Assembly: GCA_009783805.1 (NCBI GenBank)
Contig: WRCU01000146.1
Span: 1-5,149, forward strand
Direction: 5' to 3'
DNA from: Oscillospiraceae bacterium
GTDB taxonomy: Bacteria; Bacillota; Clostridia; WRCU01
Length of the DNA stretch: 5,149 nt
Below, one piece after another: positions 1 to 5,149 of the stretch; within the stretch, counting starts at the first letter, position 1; the number at the start of each line of letters is the position of its first letter. Below the pieces are notes generated by a model. The model made no database searches. It was not told the origin of the DNA and saw only the letters and a program-made list of their open reading frames with translations. Both the position numbers and the translations under genes were made by a program.

Positions 1-822
1 TGCGTGGAGCTGATGTGCTGGCCCGTGGGGAAGGCGGAGCGCAGGTACGCCGGCGTCACCCACATAGACATGGATGGGCTGACGCCGGAGAGGGAGTCGC
101 AGATAAAGGGGTGCCTGCGCGAAAAGGGCGTCGCCATATCGGCCTTGGGCTACTACCCGAACCTGCTCGACCCCGACCCGGAGAGGCGGGCCTTCTTCGC
201 CGGCCACCTGGCCAAGGTGGTCGACGCGGCCTCGCGCCTGGGCGTCGGGCTGGTGAACACGTTCGTCGGCAGGAATAAATCTCTTGGGCTGGAGGAAAAC
301 TTCGCCGTTTTCCGCGAGGTCTGGCCCCCGATAGTCAGGCACGCGGAGGGCCGCGGCGTCAGGATCGGGATAGAGAACTGCCCCATGCTCTTCTCGGGGG
401 ACGAGTGGCCGGGCGGCAACAACATGGCCGTCTCGCCGGCCGTCTGGCGCAGGATGTTCGAGATGATCCCCAGCCCATCGTTCGGCCTTAACTACGACCC
501 CTCGCACCTGGTTTGGCAGCGCATGGACCACATCAAGCCGATACGCGAATTCAAGGACAGGCTGTTCCACGTCCACATCAAGGACGTGAGGGTATACCGA
601 GACAGGCTGGACGACCATGGGATCCTGGCCGCGCCGCTCGCCTACCATTCGCCGAAGCTGCCCGGGCTGGGTGACATAAATTGGGACGGGTTCCTGTCGG
701 CCCTCACCGACGTCCGGTACGGGGGCGACGTCTGCATAGAGGTGGAGGACAAGGCCTTCGAGGATACCCTGGAAGACAGGAAAAGGGCGCTGATGATATC
801 CAAGCGCGTATGGCGTTTTTGA
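1..822 (+). CDS. Sugar phosphate isomerase/epimerase family protein (5'-truncated by window edge)
   Basis: A xylose isomerase-like TIM barrel of the AP-endonuclease-2 superfamily (COG1082 type). Such cytoplasmic enzymes isomerise or epimerise sugars or related polyols with a divalent metal. The reading frame is open to base 1 and the first visible residues (Cys-Val-Glu-Leu) look like the end of barrel strand 1, so roughly 20-30 N-terminal residues lie outside; the GTG at 4 is unlikely to be the start. Counting that GTG as residue 1, the probable metal ligands are Glu124 (IGIEN), Asp165 with His168 (NYDPSHLVW), His189/His191 (HVHIKD) and Glu246 (CIEVED). The blocks EWPGGNN (134-140) and SPKLPGLGDINW (216-227) are typical of a recurrent bacterial subfamily. 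It ends at TGA 820-822, about 64 nt before the URO-D-like gene on the same strand. Family is secure. Substrate is unknown. The family also contains C-glycoside deglycosidase large subunits, but no small-subunit partner is visible here. Confidence 0.88.
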   Translation, partial: CVELMCWPVGKAERRYAGVTHIDMDGLTPERESQIKGCLREKGVAISALGYYPNLLDPDPERRAFFAGHLAKVVDAASRLGVGLVNTFVGRNKSLGLEENFAVFREVWPPIVRHAEGRGVRIGIENCPMLFSGDEWPGGNNMAVSPAVWRRMFEMIPSPSFGLNYDPSHLVWQRMDHIKPIREFKDRLFHVHIKDVRVYRDRLDDHGILAAPLAYHSPKLPGLGDINWDGFLSALTDVRYGGDVCIEVEDKAFEDTLEDRKRALMISKRVWRF

Positions 823-839
823 GGGCCGGCGGACGGCCC
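823..839 (+). other. Small GC-rich stem-loop between genes 1 and 2
   Basis: GGGCCG (823-828) pairs perfectly with CGGCCC (834-839) across a 5-nt loop, directly after the stop codon of the isomerase gene. No T-run follows, so it is not a standard intrinsic terminator. It could protect an mRNA 3' end or slightly lower downstream expression. In DNA this GC-rich a 6-bp stem can also arise by chance. Confidence 0.3.
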
Positions 840-873
840 ATACGGAATGGGCTGGACGTAGCGGCTAAAGGAT

Positions 874-880
874 GGGGGGG
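874..880 (+). promoter_or_regulatory. G-rich ribosome-binding site for the URO-D-like gene
   Basis: Seven consecutive G lie 6 nt before the GTG at 887 and can pair with the CCUCC core of 16S rRNA through a G-U wobble. The arrangement mirrors the leader of the next gene (1953-1959), where the G-run lies 5 nt before ATG. The in-frame ATG at 872 has AAAGG (867-871) directly abutting it with no spacer, which is too close to work well. This decides in favour of the GTG start, though not conclusively. Confidence 0.5.
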
Positions 881-886
881 ACGCCG

Positions 887-1948
887 GTGTCATATGAGGA
901 CGGCTGGGCGGCGCTGAGGCTGGAGATGCCCTCCAGGGTGCCCAGGACGGAATATTCGCTGAACTACCACCACGCGCTGCTGAGCGCCATAACCGGCATC
1001 GAGGTGGGGCCCGACAGCCCCCCCGAGCTGCAGGGGCGCGCCCTGAGGCAGGCGATGCTGGCGTGGGGCTTCGACTTCCAGTGGAACACCTTGGTGGGGG
1101 GGCAGTACTACAACGGCATCGGGACCAGGATGGGGCACGCCGCGTACGCCAACGACGGGTCGGACTACGACGACGACGTGAGGTCCACCTTCTCGGGCGA
1201 CCCGGAGGAGGTCTACGCCCTGCGGCCGATGGAGGCGTTCAAGTGCCCGCCGCACGGGGAGCTGGTCGAGACGTTCTCCAAGGCGTACGAGAGGGCGTGC
1301 GGTTGGTACCCCGAAGCCGTGAACATGACGGGGACGTACACGTCCGTCATGTCGGGCCTCATCGCCCTGTTCGGCTGGGAGCTGCTCCTCACGGCCGCGG
1401 GGGAGGACCCCGTCCGATTCGGGGAGCTGACGGACAGGTACGCCGCCTGGATGCAGCGGTTCTTCTACGCCATCGCGGACTCGTCCGCCGAGTGCGTCAT
1501 GATACACGACGACTTCGTCTGGAACTCCGGGGGGTTCATGCACCCCGACTGGTACAGGAGGTACGTCTTCCCGAACATCGCGCGCTATGTGGCGCCGCTC
1601 CGGGAGGCCGGCAAGGTGGTCATGTTCACCGCCGACGGCGACTACACGCGATACATAGACGACCTGGCGAAGACGGGGATATCGGGCTTCGCGCTGGAGC
1701 CCACCGTCGACATGGCGCGGATAGCCGAGAGGTACGGGTCGACCCACGCCTTTATCGGGAACGCGGACACGCGCGTCCTCATGTTCGGCTCGCGTGAGGA
1801 CATACGCGGCGAGGTGGCGCGGTGCATGGCGATCGGCAAGGGCTGCCCGGGGTACTTCCTGTCCGTCGGGAACCACATCTCCCCCAACACGCCGGTGGAG
1901 AGCGCCCTATATTATAACGAGGCGTATGAGTCCATGTGCAGGCGGTGA
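887..1948 (+). CDS. Divergent URO-D-fold protein (uroporphyrinogen decarboxylase / corrinoid methyltransferase superfamily)
   Basis: A 353-residue protein from GTG 887; an in-frame ATG at 872 would add five residues (MGGTP). The GTG is preferred because of the G-run 6 nt upstream and because the conserved N-terminus appears to begin at SYEDGWAAL. Recognisable blocks are LEMPSRVPRTEYS (12-24), MIHDDFVWNSGGFMHPDWY (205-223), MFTADGDYTRYIDD (246-259), GFALEP (267-272), GNADTRVLMFG (291-301) and VGNHISPNTPVESALYYNEAY (327-347). These match the URO-D superfamily, which includes heme-pathway HemE and the MtaA/MtbA/CmuA methyltransferases. The HemE substrate-binding segment (RQAGRY) is absent. The zinc His-x-Cys and later Cys of MtaA-type enzymes are also not present: the equivalent places read Phe-Thr-Ala and Gly-Asn-His. 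It is therefore probably neither. Candidate polar residues are His207, Asp208, Asp209, Asp250, Asp252, Glu271 and His330. Only 16 nt separate it from the GH2 gene. No signal peptide or membrane segment is seen. The reaction is unknown. Confidence 0.85.
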   Translation: MSYEDGWAALRLEMPSRVPRTEYSLNYHHALLSAITGIEVGPDSPPELQGRALRQAMLAWGFDFQWNTLVGGQYYNGIGTRMGHAAYANDGSDYDDDVRSTFSGDPEEVYALRPMEAFKCPPHGELVETFSKAYERACGWYPEAVNMTGTYTSVMSGLIALFGWELLLTAAGEDPVRFGELTDRYAAWMQRFFYAIADSSAECVMIHDDFVWNSGGFMHPDWYRRYVFPNIARYVAPLREAGKVVMFTADGDYTRYIDDLAKTGISGFALEPTVDMARIAERYGSTHAFIGNADTRVLMFGSREDIRGEVARCMAIGKGCPGYFLSVGNHISPNTPVESALYYNEAYESMCRR

Positions 1949-1952
1949 CAAT

Positions 1953-1959
1953 GGGGGTG
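1953..1959 (+). promoter_or_regulatory. Ribosome-binding site of the GH2 gene
   Basis: GGGGGTG matches the canonical GGAGGTG except for one position that can form a G-U wobble with the anti-Shine-Dalgarno sequence. It lies 5 nt before ATG 1965 in the 16-nt gap after the URO-D-like stop codon. This fixes the hydrolase start at 1965. The frame is open further upstream to ATG 1794, but that part overlaps the previous gene out of frame and is an arginine-rich shadow of it. Confidence 0.7.
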
Positions 1960-1964
1960 TCGGT

Positions 1965-4475
1965 ATGGGCAAGGCGGACCCGGTAGGCATGGAAGCGCTT
2001 CCTATCGATCGGAGGCATGAGTACCTCGGCAGGCTCTACGAGAGGGCGCACGAATTCTACGGCGCCAGGGAGGACGCGGTGACCGACGCCGAGGTCGCCG
2101 AGGCCATGGCCAAGCTAAAGGTGAGGCCCGAGCCGAAGGTCAGGAAGGTGATAAGCCTCAGGGACTGGAAGTTCAGGCTGGACCCGGACGGCGTGGGCCT
2201 GCGCGAGGGATACTTCCTGCACGAGGCGGACGACTCGGGCTGGGAGGGGGTGAGCCTGCCGCACACGTTCGACCACGTGCCCGAGGACCCCGCGCTCTTC
2301 GGCAGGACCGGCTACATGCTGTATGCGAACAACGACGACGGCCCGCACGCGAACGTCTGGAGGGGCGAGATCGCCGGCTGGTACAGGGCCGGCTTCGCGA
2401 TGGACCCTATAAACCCGGGCGGGGGCAGGTACTTCATGCTAAACCCGGCCCTCGACCATAAGGTCGCATACTTGCGCGTCAACAGCGCGAACCTCATCAG
2501 CGACGTCTGGGTCAACGACGCGCCGGTCATGTACGACCACTGGGGGCTCTTCCCGTATGAGATGGAGGTGACGGAGGCGCTGTGCTCCGGCATCTCCGAC
2601 AGGCCCTTCGTGGCCGTCCGGACGACGAACGTGGTCAGCAACATGCCGCACTTCTTCCACAACGGCTTCCAGCACGCGTACTTCGACAAGGCGCACACCT
2701 GGGGGAAGGACGCCTACGACTGGCGCGACAGGGTCGGGGCGGGCCTCGCCGACGACGTAACGGTCACGGTAACGCACAAGTGCCACCTGAGGGACGCCTT
2801 CATCCATACGGAGTCCATATCGCCGGGGCTCGCGCATGTCTCCTTCGACTTGACGGTCCGCAACCAATACGGGCACCGGTTCGGGGGGAAGGCCACGGTC
2901 ACGGTCACGCGGTGGGACGGTATGGACGGGCCGGAGGTCTGCTCGGCCGCGGCCCACTACGGCGCCGCGCCCATGGCCGATTCCAAGGTCAGCGTGCGCA
3001 TAGCGATCCCCGGCCCGGACTTATGGACGCCCGACAGCCCTTCGCTGTATCTGGCGCGCATCGTGCTCCATGACGCGGCCGGGGAGCCCATCGACGACCT
3101 GTACGAATCGTTCGGGGTGCGCACGTTCAGGATGGAGGGGGCGCGCTTCTATTTAAACGGCGTCAGGACCGTCCTGCGGGGGACGCATGACATATGCAAC
3201 TACTTCGGCGAGCCGATGATAGCCCCCGGCGACCCGGTCATCGTGAAGGACATACTGCTGCACAAGGGGATGGGCGCGAACTGCTCCAGGTGGCCCAGCG
3301 ACACGAGGCTGCACTGCAGGCGCATAGCCGAGTGGTGCGACCAGCTGGGGTACATGCTCACCTGGGCCGGCTACTTCGAGGTGTGGAACGTCCACCCGCA
3401 GATGGAGATGCTGGCCGCCAGGGACGTGGGTGCGATGGTCGGCAGCCTGCGCAACCGCCCCAGCATAGTCATCTGGGAGATGGCCGACGAGGCCCTGCTG
3501 TGCGACAACGCGTTCCGCAGGCAGGCGTTCTCCGACATGATGTACCGGCTGGTGAGGGAGGCCGACCCGACGAGGCCCGTCGTGCCGAACAGCATGTACG
3601 TGAACTTCCTCATGGAGATGGTCGGCAACCCCGCGGGCAAGGGGGCAGGCGCCGGGACCGTCTGGGCGGGGGCCGTGTGGGACCACCCCCAATACAACCG
3701 GCCCGACGCGCCCTGGGACATACACGGGGCGTCGGCTGAGCTGGTGGAGGGGGCCGTGGCGCTGCAGGGGGGCGGGAGGCCGCTCATAGTGACGGAGTTC
3801 GGGGCGGGCGGCATGCCCGACCCCAAGAACGTGGGCGACATGTACGATGAGTTCCGCTGGAAGAAGACGCCCTTCTACGGCGTCGACAGGAGCAAGGGCG
3901 ACGTCACACTATACGGCAGGGCCATGGGGCGCGACGACTGGAAGGTGACCCAGGCGATGGGGTGCGTCAGGCTGGCCTCGGTGATACACATGCTGCGCCG
4001 GTACCCCGATGAGGTCTCGGCCTACTCCTTCGTCACCATGTACGACTATTGGACGATATTGGGCGGGCTGGTGGACATGCGCGGGAACGCCAAGCTGACC
4101 TACCACGCGGCGCGGCGGCTCCTGGCCGACGTATGCGTGACCGCCCTCCGCGGCGGCGTCATGGCGGCCCCCGGGGAGGCGCTCACGGTCAGCGTGAGCA
4201 ATTATGGGGGGGCGATCGAGGGGGCCTGCCTGCGGTACCGGATACGGTCGGAGGCCGGCGGGGCGGTGACCCCGGTTGAGGTCGGGGCCGATCGGGCCGA
4301 CGGCGTGGAGGGCGTCGTCGAGGGCATCTCGGCGAAAGGCGGGGTCGGGGTCACCGACGTGGCGGCATTGCCCACCGGATCGTTCGCGCCGGGGCTGTAC
4401 TCGCTGGAGATGAGGCTCCTGGGCCGGGGCGGCGAGCCTTTGGCGGACGCCATCGAGATGTTCTACGTGAATTAA
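1965..4475 (+). CDS. Glycoside hydrolase family 2 (beta-galactosidase/beta-glucuronidase-like), cytoplasmic
   Basis: An 836-residue retaining beta-glycosidase. Domain order follows GH2. An N-terminal extension (1-60) resembles a helical linker. A jelly-roll sugar-binding domain spans about 61-230 (DWKF, SLPHTFDH, GWYRAGF at 138-144, VWVND at 181-185). An Ig-like beta domain (about 265-390) ends in SFGVRTFRMEG. A TIM barrel (about 395-715) follows, then a C-terminal beta domain to 836. The acid/base is Glu509 in NRPSIVIWEMADE (497-509) and the nucleophile is Glu611 in PLIVTEFGAGG (606-616), the standard GH2 pair. Oddities: the residue before the acid/base is Asp508, not the usual clan GH-A Asn. 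The region normally like 'GxNxHE...RxSHYP' reads GTHDICNYFGEP (406-417) and SRWPSDTR (441-448). These suggest a substrate other than lactose. There is no signal peptide, so the substrate must be imported. Start ATG 1965 is set by the GGGGGTG site. Last gene of the operon. Family is firm; substrate (galactoside, glucuronide, mannoside or other) is open. Confidence 0.9.
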   Translation: MGKADPVGMEALPIDRRHEYLGRLYERAHEFYGAREDAVTDAEVAEAMAKLKVRPEPKVRKVISLRDWKFRLDPDGVGLREGYFLHEADDSGWEGVSLPHTFDHVPEDPALFGRTGYMLYANNDDGPHANVWRGEIAGWYRAGFAMDPINPGGGRYFMLNPALDHKVAYLRVNSANLISDVWVNDAPVMYDHWGLFPYEMEVTEALCSGISDRPFVAVRTTNVVSNMPHFFHNGFQHAYFDKAHTWGKDAYDWRDRVGAGLADDVTVTVTHKCHLRDAFIHTESISPGLAHVSFDLTVRNQYGHRFGGKATVTVTRWDGMDGPEVCSAAAHYGAAPMADSKVSVRIAIPGPDLWTPDSPSLYLARIVLHDAAGEPIDDLYESFGVRTFRMEGARFYLNGVRTVLRGTHDICNYFGEPMIAPGDPVIVKDILLHKGMGANCSRWPSDTRLHCRRIAEWCDQLGYMLTWAGYFEVWNVHPQMEMLAARDVGAMVGSLRNRPSIVIWEMADEALLCDNAFRRQAFSDMMYRLVREADPTRPVVPNSMYVNFLMEMVGNPAGKGAGAGTVWAGAVWDHPQYNRPDAPWDIHGASAELVEGAVALQGGGRPLIVTEFGAGGMPDPKNVGDMYDEFRWKKTPFYGVDRSKGDVTLYGRAMGRDDWKVTQAMGCVRLASVIHMLRRYPDEVSAYSFVTMYDYWTILGGLVDMRGNAKLTYHAARRLLADVCVTALRGGVMAAPGEALTVSVSNYGGAIEGACLRYRIRSEAGGAVTPVEVGADRADGVEGVVEGISAKGGVGVTDVAALPTGSFAPGLYSLEMRLLGRGGEPLADAIEMFYVN

Positions 4476-4481
4476 TGAAGC

Positions 4482-4740
4482 CGAGGGTCCCTAAGGCCCG
4501 TCATTGCGAGGAGCCTTAAAGCCCGTCATTGCGAGGAGCCATGCGACGAAGCAATCCCGCCTGGCCCGTCATTGCGAGGGTCCCTAAGGCCCGTCATTGC
4601 GAGGAGCCTTGCGACGAAGCAATCTCGCCTGGCCCGTCATTGCGAGGGTCCCTAAGACCCGTCATTGCGAGGAGCCTTGCGACGAAGCAATCTCGCCTGG
4701 CCCGTCATTGCGAGGGTCCCTAAGACCCGTCATTGCGAGG
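4482..4740. repeat. 68-bp tandem repeat array with nested 14-bp motif
   Basis: The 14-mer CCCGTCATTGCGAG occurs eight times, starting at 4497, 4522, 4565, 4590, 4633, 4658, 4701 and 4726. Spacing alternates strictly 25, 43, 25, 43, 25, 43, 25, giving a 68-bp period. Full copies are 4522-4589, 4590-4657 and 4658-4725, with partial copies at both ends. Copies 2 and 3 are identical over 68 bp; copy 1 differs at three positions (4541, 4557, 4589). The 43-bp half carries GACGAAGCAATC, the inner arm of a well-known dispersed bacterial palindromic repeat. The 25-bp half carries GGGTCCCTAAG instead. Because 68 is not a multiple of three, open frames across it change frame at each copy; they are not genes. 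Confidence 0.95.
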
Positions 4741-4790
4741 AGCGGCAGCGTTAATGGATTGCTTCGTCATTTCATTCCTCGCAATGACGG
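4727..4790. repeat. Palindromic dispersed element (REP/MITE-like), complete copy
   Basis: The outer arms CCGTCATTGCGAGG (4727-4740) and CCTCGCAATGACGG (4777-4790) are perfect 14-bp inverted repeats around a 36-bp interior. The interior contains GATTGCTTCGTC (4758-4769), the reverse complement of the GACGAAGCAATC found in the upstream array. This is therefore the only place here where both left and right arms are present. The array copies upstream are left halves only. No transposase is nearby, so mobility would have to be in trans. Confidence 0.85.
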
Positions 4791-4795
4791 TATAT

Positions 4796-4830
4796 GGATC
4801 GCCGCGTCGTTGCACTCCTAGCGATGACAC
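4796..4830. repeat. Decayed second copy of the palindrome's right arm
   Basis: This 35-bp stretch aligns without gaps to 4756-4790 at an offset of 40 bp, matching at about 25 of 35 positions, with CGTC and CACTCCTAGCGATGAC as recognisable blocks. It appears to be an older, diverged right arm lying in tandem after the intact one. Confidence 0.65.
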
Positions 4831-4836
4831 CCTTTA

Positions 4837-4906
4837 TGTCATCCTAAGCCATTGGCCTGTCATCCTGAGCCTTTTATTTGTCATCCTGAGCAACGCGAAG
4901 GATCTT
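4837..4906. repeat. Second dispersed-repeat family, three copies at 21-bp period
   Basis: TGTCATCCTAAGCC (4837-4850), TGTCATCCTGAGCC (4858-4871) and TGTCATCCTGAGCA (4879-4892) start exactly 21 bp apart. The third continues into ACGCGAAGGATCTT, giving the familiar dispersed form 'TGTCATCCTGAGC...GCGAAGGATCT' known from many bacterial genomes. The intervening 7-bp spacers differ. It is a different family from the GTCATTGCGAG repeats, although both open with GTCAT. Confidence 0.8.
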
Positions 4907-4939
4907 CATTGTTTAAAATAGGTTCTGCGAAAGGTTCGG

Positions 4940-5149
4940 GTGATTGACGAAAGCCACATAACAATCCCGCAAATACGCGGAATGTACAACGGCGACAAAG
5001 CACGCAAAGGCGCACTTGTCGACTTTGGATTTCGCTTGCCGTCGGCATATGACAACCGCCCGCTAAACTTCACCGAATTCAACGACCGATTAAAACAAAC
5101 AATCTACGTCTCCGCCACCCCCGCCGAATACGAAATCGAAAAAAGCCAA
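4940..5149 (+). CDS. uvrB: UvrB (excinuclease ABC subunit B) internal fragment, lacking its N-terminus and cut by the right edge
   Basis: Seventy codons open to the last base encode an unmistakable UvrB segment. They include DESH (residues 3-6, helicase motif II/Walker B region), [12 protein letters not shown] (8-19), [14 protein letters not shown] (29-42) and IYVSATP (55-61). UvrB is the DNA-loading ATPase/helicase of nucleotide-excision repair. In full-length UvrB the DESH motif lies about 335-340 residues from the start, but upstream the same frame meets a TAG at 4919-4921 and the six intervening codons (VLRKVR) do not resemble UvrB. About half the protein, including Walker A, is therefore missing. 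Composition is unlike the operon: about 49% G+C, with Lys all AAA, Glu all GAA, Gln all CAA, and Arg CGC/CGA with no AGG. It may be a truncated pseudogene, a rearrangement breakpoint or an assembly join. The GTG at 4940 marks where homology begins, not a proven start. Confidence 0.88.
   Translation, partial: MIDESHITIPQIRGMYNGDKARKGALVDFGFRLPSAYDNRPLNFTEFNDRLKQTIYVSATPAEYEIEKSQ

Larger units (their letters stand above)
4476..4939. other. Intergenic region filled with two families of dispersed repeats
   Basis: No credible gene lies between the GH2 stop codon and the uvrB fragment. The stretch consists of a 68-bp tandem array, a palindromic element, a decayed arm copy and a 21-bp-period repeat, each listed separately. 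The last part (about 4907-4939) has no recognisable feature and is where base composition drops. No intrinsic terminator with a T-run was seen directly after the GH2 gene; the repeat hairpin may act in its place. Confidence 0.8.

Noticed and set aside
823..839. Intrinsic terminator between genes 1 and 2
   Set aside because: The 6-bp stem is not followed by a T-run and the next gene begins within about 50 nt in the same direction, so termination is unlikely.
890..1876. Long antisense open frame (328 codons) opposite the URO-D-like gene
   Set aside because: It mirrors the third-position G/C bias of the sense gene, has a Val/Arg/Pro/His-rich composition with no recognisable domain, and the sense strand encodes a clear family.
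1794..1964. Upstream 57-codon extension of the GH2 frame
   Set aside because: It is Arg/Ala/Pro-rich, overlaps the URO-D-like gene in another frame and has no homology; a good ribosome site sits just before ATG 1965.
2312..2957. Antisense open frames within the GH2 gene (128 and 172 codons)
   Set aside because: These are compositional shadows in G+C-rich DNA; no start signals, domains or codon pattern of their own.
4727..4790. Insertion sequence
   Set aside because: Inverted arms are present, but the element is only 64 bp, has no transposase and no clear target-site duplication.
4482..4906. CRISPR array
   Set aside because: The repeated 14-mers alternate at two fixed spacings and the sequences between them are themselves repeated, so there are no unique spacers; no cas genes are present.
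4529..4921. Overlapping short open frames (62-74 codons) across the repeats
   Set aside because: They consist of translated repeat (peptides such as VIARSLATKQS, a known signature of mis-annotated repeats), shift frame every 68 bp and lack ribosome-binding sites.

Overview
The window holds most of a three-gene, plus-strand operon of the carbohydrate-metabolism type (positions 1-4475), then a repeat-filled non-coding stretch (4476-4939), and finally a 70-codon piece of the DNA-repair gene uvrB that runs off the right edge (4940-5149). The operon is roughly two-thirds G+C by eye and has a distinctive codon style: Arg is very often AGG, Ile often ATA, and Lys, Glu and Gln are mostly AAG, GAG and CAG. 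Shine-Dalgarno-like leaders and the dispersed repeats point to a bacterium. The sequence alone does not fix the phylum. No RNA gene, CRISPR array, integrase or transposase was found.

Layout: (1) the 3' part of a sugar phosphate isomerase/epimerase-family TIM barrel, cut by the left edge; (2) a URO-D-fold protein of the uroporphyrinogen decarboxylase / corrinoid methyltransferase superfamily that lacks the classical heme-pathway and zinc motifs; (3) a cytoplasmic glycoside hydrolase family 2 enzyme of 836 residues with both catalytic glutamates visible. Gaps are about 64 and 16 nt, and genes 2 and 3 share an unusual G-rich ribosome-binding leader, so the three are probably co-transcribed. The simplest reading is that the hydrolase splits an imported glycoside or glucuronide-like substrate inside the cell and the isomerase/epimerase reshapes the sugar. 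The URO-D-like protein does an unassigned step, perhaps on the aglycone or a methyl group. Reaction and substrate are inference.

Downstream is a tandem array with an exact 68-bp period (copies 2 and 3 identical). It ends in a palindromic element of the widespread 'GTCATTGCGAG...GACGAAGCAATC' type. A decayed second right arm follows, then three copies of a second repeat family (TGTCATCCTGAGC) at an exact 21-bp period.

Immediately after these repeats G+C falls to about 49% and codon choice flips (AAA, GAA, CAA, CGC). An unmistakable internal piece of UvrB starts abruptly at its DESH motif with no N-terminal part upstream. This is either a real truncation or rearrangement or, quite possibly, an assembly join between two genomes in or near the repeats. 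The most notable points are this junction, the repeat architecture, and the unusual URO-D-like and GH2 active-site motifs.
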